DNA from: Crossaster papposus
Lineage: Eukaryota > Echinodermata > Asteroidea > Velatida > Solasteridae
Reading direction: 5' to 3'
Length of the DNA: 64,000 nt
Assembly (NCBI GenBank): GCA_037893245.1
Contig: JBAIAA010000538.1
Coordinates: forward strand, 310,001 to 374,000
Shown here: one piece after another, positions 1 to 12,585 of the stretch
Position numbering within the stretch: position 1 is the stretch's first letter
How the letters are laid out: each line of letters begins with the position of its first letter
The notes under the pieces: model-generated
The model's database searches: none
Told to the model about the DNA's origin: nothing
What the model saw: only the letters and a program-made list of their open reading frames with translations
Program-made: the position numbers and the translations under genes

Positions 1-3000
1 GGAGGGGGGTTGTGTGCACAAACCTATGGCGAATTTGAAACGCGTGTGTTAACGTTAAACTTTTCAGAAAATCGAAATAAAATACTAAAAAAGCATGCCC
101 CGGGTCAAATTGCAAATTTTGCCATTCCTGGAGGCCCCCTCTATCTCCTAACACCCATCCCCTGCCCGGGGCATGCTTTCCTTCATGCCCTTATTTGTGG
201 GCGGGGATTGTGTGCACAAACCTATGGCGAATTTGAAACGCGTGTGTTAACGTTAAACGTTTCAGAAAATCGAAATAAAATACTAAAAAAGCATGCCCCG
301 GGTCAAATTGCTAATTTTGCCATTCCTGGAGGCCACCCTCTATCTCCTAACACCCAGCCCCTGCCCGGGGCATGCTTTCCTTCATGCCCTTATTTGTGGG
401 CGGGGATTGTGTGCACAAACCTATGGCGAATTTGAAACGCGTGTGTTAACGTTAAACTTTTCAGAAAATCGAAATAAAATACTAAAAAAGCATGCCCCGG
501 GTCAAATTGCTAATTTTGCCATTCCTGGAGGCCCCCCTCTATCTCCTAACACCCATCCCCTGCCCGGGGCATGCTTTCCTTCATGCCCTTATTTGTGGGC
601 GGGGATTGTGTGCACAAACCTCTAGCGAATTTGAAACGCGTGTGTTAACGTTAAACTTTTCAGAAAATCGAAATAAAATACTAAAAAAGCATGCCCCGGG
701 TCAAATTGCAAATTTTGCCATTCCTGGAGGCCCCCCTCTATCTCCTAACACCCATCCCCTGCCCGGGGCATGCTTTCCTTCATGCCCTTATTTGTGGGCG
801 GGGATTGTGTGCACAAACCTATGGCGAATTTGAAACGCGTGTGTTAACGTTAAACCTTTCAGAAAATCGAAATAAAATACTAAAAAAGCATGCCCCGGGT
901 CAAATTGCTAATTTTGCCATTCCTGGAGGCCACCCTCTATCTCCTAACACCCAGCCCCTGCCCGGGGCATGCTTTCCTTCATTTCCTTATTTGTGGGCGG
1001 GGATTGTGTGCACAAACCTATGGCGAATTTGAAACGCGTGTGTTAACGTTAAACCTTTCAGAAAATCGAAATAAAATACTAAAAAAGCATGCCCCGGGTC
1101 AAATTGCTAATTTTGCCATTCCTGGAGGCCACCCTCTATCTCCTAACACCCAGCCCCTGCCCGGGGCATGCTTTCCTTCATGCCCTTATTTGTGGGCGGG
1201 GATTGTGTGCACAAACCTATGGCGAATTTGAAACGCGTGTGTTAACGTTAAACTTTTCAGAAAATCGAAATAAAATACTAAAAAAGCATGCCCCGGGTCA
1301 AATTGCTAATTTTGCCATTCCTGGAGGCCCCCCTCTATCTCCTAACACCCATCCCCTGCCCGGGGCATGCTTTCCTTCATGCCCTTATTTGTGGGCGGGG
1401 ATTGTGTGCACAAACCTATGGCGAATTTGAAACGCGTGTGTTAACGTTAAACTTTTCAGAAAATCGAAATAAAATACTAAAAAAGCATGCCCCGGGTCAA
1501 ATTGCTAATTTTGCCATTCCTGGAGGCCCCCCTCTATCTCCTAACACCCAGCCCCTGCCCGGGGCATGCTTTCCTTCATGCCCTTATTTGTGGGCGGGGA
1601 TTGTGTGCACAAACCTATGGCGAATTTGAAACGCGAGTGTTAACGTTAAACTTTTCAGAAAATCTAAATAAAATACTAAAAAAGCATGCCCCGGGTCAAA
1701 TTGCTAATTTTGCCATTCCTGGAGGCCCCCCTCTATCTCCTAACACCCAGCCCCTGCCCGAGGCATGCTTTCCTTCATGCCCTTATTTGTGGGAGGGGAT
1801 TGTGTGCACAAACCTATGGCGAATTTGAAACGCGTGTGTTAACGTTAAACTTTTCAGAAAATCGAAATAAAATACTAAAAAAGCATGCCCCGGGTCAAAT
1901 TGCTAATTTTGCCATTCCTGGAGGCCCCCCTCTATCTCCTAACACCCAGCCCCTGCCCGGGGCATGCTTTCCTTCATGCCCTTATTTGTGGGCGGGGATT
2001 GTGTGCACAAACCTATGGCGAATTTGAAACGCGTGTGTTAACGTTAAACTTTTCAGAAAATCGAAATAAGATACTAAAAAAGCATGCCCCGGGTCAAATT
2101 GCTAATTTTGCCATTCCTGGAGGCCCCCCTCTATCACCTAACACCCAGCCCCTGCCCGGGGCATGCTTTCCTTCATTACTTATTTGTGGGCGGGGATTGT
2201 GTGCACAAACCTATGGCGAATTTGAAACGCGTGTGTTAACTTAAACTTTTCAGAAAATCGAAATAAAATACTAAAAAAGCATGCCCCGGGTCAAATGGCT
2301 AATTTTGCCATTCCTGGAGGCCACCCTCTATCTCCTAACACCCAGCCCCTGCCCGGGGCATGCTTTCCTTCATGCCCTTATTTGTGGGCGGGGATTGTGT
2401 GCACAAACCTATGGCGAATTTGAAACGCGTGTGTTAACGTTAAACTTTTCAGAAAATCGAAATAAAATACTAAAAAAGCATGCCCCGGGTCAAATTGCTA
2501 ATTTTGCCATTCCTGGAGGCCACCCTCTATCTCCTAACACCCAGCCCCTGCCCGGGGCATGCTTTTCTTCATGCCCTTATTTGTGGGCGGGGATTGTGTG
2601 CACAAACCTATGGCGAATTTGAAACGCGTGTGTTAACGTTAAACTTTTCAGAAAATCGAAATAAAATACTAAAAAAGCATGCCCCGGGTCAAATTGCTAA
2701 TTTTGCCATTCCTGGAGGCCCCCCTCTATCTCCTAACACCCATCCCCTGCCCGGGGCATGCTTTCCTTCATGCCCTTATTTGTGGGCGGGGATTGTGTGC
2801 ACAAACCTCTAGCGAATTTGAAACGCGTGTGTTAACGTTAAACTTTTCAGAAAATCGAAATAAAATACTAAAAAAGCATGCCCCGGGTCAAATTGCAAAT
2901 TTTGCCATTCCTGGAGGCCCCCCTCTATCTCCTAACACCCATCCCCTGCCCGGGGCATGCTTTCCTTCATGCCCTTATTTGTGGGCGGGGATTGTGTGCA

Positions 3001-4660
3001 CAAACCTATGGCGAATTTGAAACGCGTGTGTTAACGTTAAACCTTTCAGAAAATCGAAATAAAATACTAAAAAAGCATGCCCCGGGTCAAATTGCTAATT
3101 TTACCATTCCTGGAGGCCACCCTCTATCTCCTAACACCCAGCCCCTGCCCGGGGCATGCTTTCCTTCATGCCCTTATTTGTGGGCGGGGATTGTGTGCAC
3201 AAACCTATGGCGAATTTGAAACGCGTGTGTTAACGTTAAACTTTTCAGAAAATCGAAATAAAATACTAAAAAAGCATGCGCCGGGTCAAATTGCTAATTT
3301 TGCCATTCCTCGAGGCCCCCCTCTATCTCCTAACACCCATCCCCTGCCCGGGGCATGCTTTCCTTCATGCCCTTATTTGTGGGCGGGGATTGTGTGCACA
3401 AACCTATGGCGAATTTGAAACGCGTGTGTTAACGTTAAACTTTTCAGAAAATCGAAATAAAATACTAAAAAAGCATGCCCCGGGTCAAATTGCTAATTTT
3501 GCCATTCCTGGAGGCCCCCCTCTATCTCCTAACACCCAGCCCCTGCCCGGGGCATGCTTTCCTTCATGCCCTTATTTGTGGGCGGGGATTGTGTGCACAA
3601 ACCTATGGCGAATTTGAAACGCGTGTGTTAACGTTAAACTTTTCAGAAAATCGAAATAAGATACTAAAAAAGCATGCCCCGGGTCAAATTGCTAATTTTG
3701 CCATTCCTGGAGGCCACCCTCTATCTCCTAACACCCAGCCCCTGCCCGGGGCATGCTTTCCTTCATGCCCTTATTTGTGGGCGGGGATTGTGTGCACAAA
3801 CCTATGGCGAATTTGAAACGCGTGTGTTAACGTTAAACTTTTCAGAAAATCGAAATAAAATACTAAAAAAGCATGCCCCGGGTCAAATTGCTAATTTTGC
3901 CATTCCTGGAGGCCACCCTCTATCTCCTAACACCCAGCCCCTGCCCGGGGCATGCTTTCCTTCATGCCCTTATTTGTGGGCGGGGATTGTGTGCACAAAC
4001 CTATGGCGAATTTGAAACGCGTGTGTTAACGTTAAACTTTTCAGAAAATCGAAATAAAATACTAAACAAGCATGCCCCGGGTCAAATTGCAAATTTTGCC
4101 ATTCCTGGAGGCCCCCCTCTATCTCCTAACACCCATCCCCTGCCCAGGGCATGCTTTCCTTCATGCCCTTATTTGTGGGCGGGGATTGTGTGCACAAACC
4201 TATGGCGAATTTGAAACGCGTGTGTTAACGTTAAACTTTTCAGAAAATCGAAATAAAATACTAAAAAAGCATGCCCCGGGTCAAATTGCTAATTTTGCCA
4301 TTCCTGGAGGCCACCCTCTATCTCCTAACACCCAGCCCCTGCCCGGGGCATGCTTTCCTTCATGCCCTTATTTGTGGGCGGGGATTGTGTGCACAAACCT
4401 ATGGCGAATTTGAAACGCGTGTGTTAACGTTAAACTTTTCAGAAAATCGAAATAAAATACTAAAAAAGCATGCCCCGGGTCAAATTGCTAATTTTGCCAT
4501 TCCTGGAGGCCCCCCTCTATCTCCTAACACCCAGCCCCTTCCCGGGGCATGCTTTCCTTCATTCCCTTATTTGTGGGCGGGGATTGTGTGCACACACCTA
4601 TGGCGAATTTGAAACGCGTGTGTTAACGTTAAAATGTTCAGAAAATCGAAATAAAATACA
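1..4660. repeat. Satellite subfamily A block
   Basis: About 23 monomers share CTAAAAAAGC before the ATG landmark, CCCTGCCCGGGG in the right inverted arm, and TTAAACTTTT or TTAAACCTTT after the HpaI-like site. Subfamily B has CTAACAAAGC, CCCTTCCCGGGG and TTAAC/TTAAA/TTACA variants instead. Sub-variants (GGCCACCCT versus GGCCCCCCT; CACCCATCC versus CACCCAGCC) alternate and reveal an internal duplication. The last monomer of the block (from 4470) already has the B-type CCTTCCCGG, so the switch falls within it, just before the junction. Confidence 0.93.
293..3076. repeat. Duplicated three-monomer segment in subfamily A (offset 2187 bp)
   Basis: Monomers at 293, 492 and 691 match those at 2480, 2679 and 2878 in variant order. 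That includes a rare CCTCTAGCGAATT in place of CCTATGGCGAATT (near 620 and 2807), followed by a monomer with TTGCAAATT. The offset is 11 monomers minus 2 bp, explained by the two one-base deletions near 2177 and 2240. Later monomers (1089, 1288, 1487 versus 3077, 3276, 3475) match at a 1988-bp offset, so one monomer was lost or gained between the copies. Confidence 0.75.
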
Positions 4661-4722
4661 AACACAAACCTATGGCGAATTTGAAACGCGTGTGTTAACG
4701 TTAAACTTTTCAGAAAATCGAA
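4660..4722. repeat. Truncated satellite monomer left of the unique insert
   Basis: After AAAATAC near 4659 the sequence jumps to AAACACAAACCTATGG, skipping most of a monomer. It then runs through the CTATGG...GTTAACGTTAAACTTTTCAGAAAATCGAA part of a subfamily A monomer (TTAAACTTTT is A-type) and stops at 4722. This is a rearranged fragment between the last full A monomer and the insert. Confidence 0.85.
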
Positions 4723-4839
4723 CGATGCCGAAGCTCCATCAGGTGAAACTCCGCCTGTTGACCAGGACCGAACCTTTGTTCCAACCGCAACATTAAATCC
4801 CTCAGTGAAGGAGCTCTTCCTTCAGGTTGACCACCAAGT
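4723..4839 (+). other. Unique non-satellite insert at the A/B subfamily junction
   Basis: About 117 bp with no resemblance to any repeat in the window replaces roughly 37 bp of a monomer, between ATCGAA (left) and CTAATTTTGCC (right). It occurs once. Composition is balanced, without short-period structure, and it contains a 7-bp stem (TGAAGGA/TCCTTCA) with a 5-nt loop near 4806-4824. No terminal inverted repeats, poly-A or short target-site duplication are visible. The satellite on both sides shares private variants, so the insert is flanked by a duplicated segment. Likely origins (inference) are filler DNA captured during break repair or the stub of a decayed transposable element. Confidence 0.9.
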
Positions 4840-4843
4840 CTAA
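4724..4843 (+). pseudogene. Possible 39-codon coding fragment within the insert
   Basis: Read from GAT at 4724 the insert is open for 39 codons, to a TAA at 4841-4843 whose three bases belong to the resuming satellite. The peptide is mixed-composition and protein-like: it includes EAPSGETPPVDQD, a TFVPTA stretch, and ends LNPSVKELFLQVDHQV. There is no ATG in this frame within the insert, and upstream the frame runs into satellite, so it can only be an internal exon-like or polyprotein fragment. A second frame has an ATG at 4725 but is short and low-complexity. I do not recognise the peptide. A 39-codon opening can arise by chance, so this is weak evidence of coding ancestry. Confidence 0.25.
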
Positions 4844-5010
4844 TTTTGCCATTCCTGGAGGCCCCCCTCTATCTCCTAACACCCAGCCCCTTCCCGGGGC
4901 ATGCTTTCCTTCATTCCCTTATTTGTGGGCGGGGATTGTGTGCACACACCTATGGCGAATTTGAAACGCGTGTGTTAACGTTAAAATGTTCAGAAAATCG
5001 AAATAAAATA
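4840..5010. repeat. Duplicated flank right of the insert
   Basis: This partial monomer repeats the private variants of the last monomer left of the junction (about 4490-4659): CTTCATTCCCTTATTT instead of CTTCATGCCC, GTGCACACACC instead of GTGCACAAACC, and TTAAAATGTTCAG. Sharing three uncommon variants means the two segments are copies of each other. The insert therefore sits between direct repeats of about 170 bp. From 5011 the array is purely B-type (CTAACAAAGC). Confidence 0.85.
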
Positions 5011-5418
5011 CTAACAAAGCATGCCCCGGGTCAAATTGCTAATTTTGCCATTCCTGGAGGCCCCCCTCTATCTCCTAACACCCAGCGCCTTCCCGGGGCA
5101 TGCTTTCCTTCATGCCCTTATTTGTGGGCGGGGATTGTGTGCACAAACCTATGGCGAATTTGAAACGCGTGTGTTAACGTTAACATTTTCAGAAAATCGA
5201 AATAAAATACTAACAAAGCATGCCCCGGGTCAAATTGCTAATGTTGCCATTCCTGGAGGCCCCCCTCTATCTCCTAACACCCAGCCCCTTCCCGGGGCAT
5301 GCTTTCCTTCATGCCCTTATTTGTGGGCGGGGATTGTGTGCACAAACCTATGGCGAATTTGAAACGCGTGTGTTAACGTTAAAATTTTCAGAAAATCGAA
5401 ATAAAATACTAACAAAGC

Positions 5419-7211
5419 ATGCCCCGGGTCAAATTGCTAATTTTGCCATTCCTGGAGGCCCCCCTCTATCTCCTAACACCCAGCCCCTTCCCGGTACATG
5501 CTTTCCTTCATGCCCTTATTTGTGGGCGGGGATTGTGTGCACAAACCTATGGCGAATTTGAAACGCGTGTGTTAACGTTAAAATTTTCAGAAAATCGAAA
5601 TAAAATACTAACAAAGCATGCCCCGGGTGAAATTGCTAATTTTGCCATTCCTGGAGGCCCCCCCTATATCTCCTAACACCCAGTCCTTTCCAGGGGCATG
5701 CTTTCCTTCATGCCCTTATTTGTGGGCGGGGATTGTGTGCACAAACCTATGGCGAATTTGAAACGCGTGTGTTAACGTTACAATTTTCAGAAAATCGAAA
5801 TAAAATAGTAACAAAGCATGCCCCGGGTCAAATTGCTAATTTTGCCATTCCTGGAGGCCCCCCTATATCTCCTAACACCCAGCGCCTTTCCGGGGCATGC
5901 TTTCCTTCATGCCCTTATTTGTGGGCGGGGATTGTGTGCACAAACCTATGGCGAATTTGAAACGCGTGTGTTGACGTTAACATTTTCAGAAAATCGAAAT
6001 AAAATACTAACAAAGCATGCCCCGGGTCAAATTGCTAATTTTGCCATTCCTGGAGGCCCCCCTCTATCTCCTAATACCCAGCCCCTTCCCGGGACATGCT
6101 TTCCTTCATGCCCTTATTTGTGGGTGGGGATTGTGTGCACAAACCTATGGCGAATTTGAAACGCGTGTGTTAACGTTAAAATTTTCAGAAAATCGAAATA
6201 AAATACTAACAAAGCATGCCCCGGGTCAAATTGCTAATTTTGCCATTCCTGGAGGCCCCCCTCTATCTCCTAACACCCAGCCCCTTCCCGGGACATGCTT
6301 TCCTTCATGCCCTTATTTGTGGGCGGGGATTGTGTGCACAAACCTATGGCGAATTTGAAACGCGTGTGTTAACGTTAAAATTTTCAGAAAATCGAAATAA
6401 AATACTAACAAAGCATGCCCCGGGTCAAATTGCTAATTTTGCCATTCCTGGAGGCCCCCCCTATATCTCCTAACACCCAGTCCCTTCCAGGGGCATGCTT
6501 TCCTTCATGCCCTTATTTGTGGGCGGGGATTGTGTGCACAAACCTATGGCGAATTTGAAACGCGTGTGTTAACGTTACAATTTTCAGAAAATCGAAATAA
6601 AATAGTAACAAAGCATGCCCCGGGTCAAATTGCTAATTTTGCCATTCCTGGAGGCCCCCCTATATCTCCTAACACCCAGCCCCTTCCAGGGGCATGCTTT
6701 CCTTCATGCCCTTATTTGTGGGCGGGGATTGTGTGCACAAACCTATGGCGAATTTGAAACGCGTGTGTTAACGTTACAATTTTCAGAAAATCGAAATAAA
6801 ATAGTAACAAAGCATGCCCCGGGTCAAATTGCTAATTTTGCCATTCCTGGAGGCCCCCCTCTATCTCCTAACACCCAGCGCCTTCCCGGGGCATGCTTTC
6901 CTTCATGCCCTTATTTGTGGGCGGGGATTGTGTGCACAAACCTATGGCGAATTTGAAACGCGTGTGTTAACGTTAACATTTTCAGAAAATCGAAATAAAA
7001 TACTAACAAAGCATGCCCCGGGTCAAATTGCTAATTTTGCCATTCCTGGAGGCCCCCCTCTATCTCCTAACACCCAGCCCCTTCCCGGGACATGCTTTCC
7101 TTCATGCCCTTATTTGTGGGTGGGGATTGTGTGCACAAACCTATGGCGAATTTGAAACGCGTGTGTTAACGTTAAAATTTTCAGAAAATCGAAATAAAAT
7201 ACTAACAAAGC
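5419..7211. repeat. 4-5-monomer higher-order repeat
   Basis: Monomers from 5419 recur from 6216 (offset 797: four monomers plus one extra C in GGCCCCCCCTATATC). Monomers 5818 and 6017, marked by CCCAGCGCC and by TTTGTGGGTGGGG, recur at 6814 and 7013 (offset 996). The second copy therefore holds one additional monomer (from 6615). The extra-C variant appears again at 8207, 1,991 bp beyond the second copy. Confidence 0.75.
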
Positions 7212-8804
7212 ATGCCCCGGGTCAAATTGCTAATGTTGCCATACCTGGAGGCCCCCCTCTATCTCCTAACACCCAGCCCCTTCCCGGGGCATGCTTTCCT
7301 TCATGCCCTTATTTGTGAGCGGGGATTGTGTGCACAAACCTATGGCGAATTTGAAACGCGTGTGTTAACGTAAAATTTTTCAGAAAATCGAAATAAAATA
7401 CTAACAAAGCATGCCCCGGGTCAAATGGCTAATTTTGCCATTCCTGGAGGCCCCCCTCTATCTCCTAACACCCAGCCCCTTCCCGGGACATGCTTTCCTT
7501 CATGCCCTTATTTGTGGGCGGGGATTGTGTGCACAAACCTATGGCGAATTTGAAACGCGTGTGTTAACGTTAACATTTTCAGAAAATCGAAATAAAATAC
7601 TAACAAAGCATGCCCCGGGTCAAATTGCTAATTTTGCCATTCCTGGGGGCCCCCCTATATCTCCTAACACCCAGTCCCTTCCAGGGGCATGCTTTCCTTC
7701 ATGCCCTTATTTGTGGGCGGGGATTGTGTGCACAAACCTATGGCGAATTTGAAACGCGTGTGTTAACGTTAACATTTTCAGAAAATCGAAATAAAATACT
7801 AACAAAGCATGCCCCGGGTGAAATTGCTAATTTTGCCATTCCTGGAGGCCCCCATCTATCTCCTAACACCCAGCCCCTTCCCGGGACATGCTTTCCTTCA
7901 TGCCCTTATTTGTGGGTGGGGATTGTGTGCACAAACCTATGGCGAATTTGAAACGCGTGTGTTAACGTTAAAATTTTCAGAAAATCGAAATAAAATACTA
8001 ACAAAGCATGCCCCGGGTCAAATTGCTAATGTTGCCATACCTGGAGGCCCCCCTCTATCTCCTAACACCCAGCCCCTTCCTGGGGCATGCTTTCCTTCAT
8101 GCCCTTATTTGTGGGCGGGGATTGTGTGCACAAACCTATGGCGAATTTGAAACGCGTGTGTTAACGTTAAAATTTTCAGAAAATCGAAATAAAATACTAA
8201 CAAAGCATGCCCCGGGTCAAATGGCTAATTTTGCCATTCCTGGAGGCCCCCCTCTATCTCCTAACACCCAGCCCCTTCCCGGGACATGCTTTCCTTCATG
8301 CCCTTATTTGTGGGCGGGGATTGTGTGCACAAACCTATGGCGAATTTGAAACGCGTGTGTTAACGTTAACATTTTCAGAAAATCGAAATAAAATACTAAC
8401 AAAGCATGCCCCGGGTCAAATTGCTAATTTTGCCATTCCTGGAGGCCCCCCCTATATCTCCTAACACCCAGTCCCTTCCAGGGGCATGCTTTCCTTCATG
8501 CCCTTATTTGTGGGCGGGGATTGTGTGCACAAACCTATGGCGAATTTGAAACGCGTGTGTTAACGTTACAATTTTCAGAAAATCGAAATAAAATAGTAAC
8601 AAAGCATGCCCCGGGTCAAATTGCTAATTTTGCCATTCCTGGAGGCCCCCCTATATCTCCTAACACCCAGCCCCTTCCAGGGGCATGCTTTCCTTCATGC
8701 CCTTATTTGTGGGCGGGGATTGTGTGCACAAACCTATGGCGAATTTGAAACGCGTGTGTTAACGTTAAAATTTTCAGAAAATCGAAATAAAATAGTAACA
8801 AAGC

Positions 8805-10794
8805 ATGCCCCGGGTCAAATTGCTAATTTTGCCATTCCTAGAGGCCCCCCTCTATCTCCTAACACCCAGCGCCTTCCCGGGGCATGCTTTCCTTCATGCC
8901 CTTATTTGTGGGCGGGGATTGTGTGCACAAACCTATGGCGAATTTGAAACGCGTGTGTTAACGTTAAAATTTTCAGAAAATATAAATAAAATACTAACAA
9001 AGCATGCCCCGGGTCAAATTTCTAATTTTGCCATTCCTGGAGGCCCCCCTCTATCTCCTAACACCCAGCCCCTTCCCGGGGCATGCTTTCCTTCATGCCC
9101 TTATTTGTGGGCGGGGATTGTGTGCACAAACCTATGGCGAATTTGAAACGCGTGTGTTAACGTTAAAATGTTCAGAAAATCTAAATAAAATACTAACAAA
9201 GCATGCCCCGGGTCAAATTGCTAATTTTGCAATTCCTGGAGGCCCCCCTCTATCTCCTAACACGCAGCCCCTTCCCGGGGCATGCTTTCCTTCATGCCCT
9301 TATTTGTGGGCGGGGATTGTGTGCACAAACCTATGGCGAATTTGAAACGCGTGTGTTAACGTTAAAATTTTCAGACAATCGAAATAAAATACTAACAAAG
9401 CATGCCCCGGGTCAAATTGCTAATTTTGCCATTCCTGGAGGCCCCCCTCTATCTCCTAACACCCAGCCCCTTCCCGGGGCATGCTTTCCTTCATGCCCTT
9501 ATTTGTGGGCGGGGATTGTGTGCACAAACCTATGGCGAATTTGAAACGCGTGTGTTAACGTTAACATTTTCAGAAAATATAAATAAAATACTAACAAAGC
9601 ATGCCCCGGGTCAAATTGCTAATTTTGCCATTCCTGGAGGCCCCCCTCTATCTTCTAACACCCAGCCCCTTCCCGGGGCATGCTTTCCTTCATGCCCTTA
9701 TTTGTGGGCGGGGATTGTGTGCACAAACCTATGGCGAATTTGAAACGCGTGTGTTAACGTTACAATTTTCAAAAAATCGAAATAAAATACTAACAAAGCA
9801 TGCCCCGGGTCAAATTGCTAATTTTGCCATTCCTGGAGGCCCCCCTCTATCTCCTAACACCCAGCGCCTTCCCGGGGCAACCTTTCCTTCATGCCCTTAT
9901 TTGTGGGCGGGGATTGTGTGCACAAACCTATGGCGAATTTGAAACGCGTGTGTTAACGTTAAAATTTTCAGAAAATATAAATAAAATACTAACAAAGCAT
10001 GCCCCGGGTCAAATTTCTAATTTTGCCATTCCTGGAGGCCCCCCTCTATCTCCTAACACCCAGCCCCTTCCCGGGGCATGCTTTCCTTCATGCCCTTATT
10101 TGTGGGCGGGGATTGTGTGCACAAACCTATGGCGAATTTGAAACGCGTGTGTTAACGTTAAAATGTTCAGAAAATCTAAATAAAATACTAACAAAGCATG
10201 CCCCGGGTCAAATTGCTAATTTTGCAATTCCTGGAGGCCCCCCTCTATCTCCTAACACGCAGCCCCTTCCCGGGGCATGCTTTCCTTCATGCCCTTATTT
10301 GTGGGCGGGGATTGTGTGCACAAACCTATGGCGAATTTGAAACGCGTGTGTTAACGTTAAAATTTTCAGACAATCGAAATAAAATACTAACAAAGCATGC
10401 CCCAGGTCAAATTGCTAATTTTGCCATTCCTGGAGGCCCCCCTCTATCTCCTAACACCCAGCCCCTTCCCGGGGCATGCTTTCCTTCATGCCCTTATTTG
10501 TGGGCGGGGATTGTGTGCACAAACCTATGGCGAATTTGAAACGCGTGTGTTAACGTTAACATTTTCAGAAAATATAAATAAAATACTAACAAAGCATGCC
10601 CCGGGTCAAATTGCTAATTTTGCCATTCCTGGAGGCCCCCCTCTATCTCCTAACACCCAGCCCGTTCCCGGGGCATGCTTTCCTTCATGCCCTTATTTGT
10701 GGGCGGGGATTGTGTGCACAAACCTATGGCGAATTTGAAACGCGTGTGTTAACGTTAAAATTTTCAGAAAATCGAAATAAAATACTAACAAAGA
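8805..10794. repeat. Five-monomer higher-order repeat, two copies (995 bp)
   Basis: Monomers at 8805, 9004, 9203, 9402 and 9601 recur at 9800, 9999, 10198, 10397 and 10596. The shared variant order is AAAATATAAATAAA with TCAAATTTCTAAT, then AATCTAAATAAA, then TTTTGCAATTCC with CACGCAGCC, then TTCAGACAATCG. Copy-specific changes include GGGGCAACC near 9877 and CCCCAGGTC near 10402. The fifth monomer has diverged. Confidence 0.85.
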
Positions 10795-10993
10795 ATGCCC
10801 CGGGTCAAATTGCTAATTTTGCCATTCCTGGAGGCCCCCCTCTATCTCCTAAGACCCTGCCCCTTCCCGCGGCATGCTTTCCTTCATGCCCTTATTTGTG
10901 GGCGGGGATTATGTGCACAAACCTATGGCGAATTTGAAACGCGTGTGTTAACGTTACAATTTTCAGAAAATCGAAATAAAATAGTAACAAAGC

Positions 10994-12585
10994 ATGCCCC
11001 GGGTCAAATTGCTAATTTTGCCATTCCTGGAGGCCCCCCTCTATCTCCTAACACCCAGCGCCTTCCCGGGGCATGCTTTCCTTCATGCCCTTATTTGTGG
11101 GCGGGGATTGTGTGCACAAACCTATGGCGAATTTGAAACGCGTGTGTTAACGTTAAAATTTTCAGAAAATATAAATAAAATACTAACAAAGCATGCCCCG
11201 GGTCAAATTTCTAATTTTGCCATTCCTGGAGGCCCCCCTCTATCTCCTAACACCCAGCCCCTTCCCGGGGCATGCTTTCCTTCATGCCCTTATTTGTGGG
11301 CGGGGATTGTGTGCACAAACCTATGGCGAATTTGAAACGCGTGTGTTAACGTTAAAATGTTCAGAAAATCTAAATAAAATACTAACAAAGCATGCCCCGG
11401 GTCAAATTGCTAATTTCGCAATTCCTGGAGGCCCCCCTCTATCTCCTAACACGCAGCCCCTTCCCGGGGCATGCTTTCCTTCATGCCCTTATTTGTGGGC
11501 GGGGATTGTGTGCACAAACCTATGGCGAATTTAAAACGCGTGTGTTAACGTTAAAATGTTCAGACAATCGAAATAAAATACTAACAAAGCATGCCCCGGG
11601 TCAAATTGCTAATTTTGCCATTCCTGGAGGCCCCCCTCTATCTTCTAACACCCAGCCCCTTCCCGGGGCATGCTTTCCTTCATGCCCTTATTTGTGGGCG
11701 GGGATTGTGTGCACAAACCTATGGCGAATTTGAAACGCGTGTGTTAACGTTGACATTTTCATAAAATCGAAATAAAATACTAACAAAGCATGCCCCGGGT
11801 CAAATTGCTAATTTTGCCATTCCTGGAGGCCCCCCTCTATCTCCTAACACCCAGCCCCTTCCCGGGGCATGCTTTCCTTCATGCCCTTATTTGTGGGCGG
11901 GGATTGTGTGCACAAACCTATGGCGAATTTGAAACGCGTGTGTTAACGTTAAAATTTTCAGAAAATATAAATAAAATACTAACAAAGCATGCCCCGGGTC
12001 AAATTTCTAATTTTGCCATTCCTGGAGGCCCCCCTCTATCTCCTAACACCCAGCCCCTTCCCGGGGCATGCTTTCCTTCATGCCCTTATTTGTGGGCGGG
12101 GATTGTGTGCACAAACCTATGGCGAATTTGAAACGCGTGTGTTAACGTTAAAATGTTCAGAAAATCTAAATAAAATACTAACAAAGCATGCCCCGGGTCA
12201 AATTGCTAATTTCGCAATTCCTGGAGGCCCCCCTCTATCTCCTAACACGCAGCCCCTTCCCGGGGCATGCTTTCCTTCATGCCCTTATTTGTGGGCGGGG
12301 ATTGTGTGCACAAACCTATGGCGAATTTAAAACGCGTGTGTTAACGTTAAAATGTTCAGACAATCGAAATAAAATACTAACAAAGCATGCCCCGGGTCAA
12401 ATTGCTAATTTTGCCATTCCTGGAGGCCCCCCTCTATCTTCTAACACCCAGCCCCTTCCCGGGGCATGCTTTCCTTCATGCCCTTATTTGTGGGCGGGGA
12501 TTGTGTGCACAAACCTATGGCGAATTTGAAACGCGTGTGTTAACGTTAACATTTTCATAAAATCGAAATAAAATACTAACAAAGC
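10994..12585. repeat. Four-monomer higher-order repeat derived from the 8.8-kb unit (796 bp)
   Basis: The series AAAATATAAATAAA, AATCTAAATAAA, TTTCGCAATTCC with GAATTTAAAACG, and ATTTTCATAAAATCG occurs at 10994-11789 and again at 11790-12585. It is the 8805-type block with one monomer lost and new shared mutations (TTTCGCAATT, TTTAAAACGC), so it arose later than that block. Confidence 0.8.

Noticed and set aside
4723-4839. Insert as a complete transposable element
   Set aside because: No terminal inverted repeats, poly-A tail, LTR or short target-site duplication is visible. The flanking duplication is about 170 bp of satellite, which fits a repeat rearrangement better than transposition.
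5150-5237. RNA polymerase III A- and B-box-like motifs (TGGCGAATTTG and GGGTCAAATTG), suggesting a tRNA-derived SINE origin
   Set aside because: The A-box consensus is loose, the B-box candidate fails the conserved C near its end even in the GGTTCAAATT variant, and no cloverleaf can be folded from the surrounding bases.
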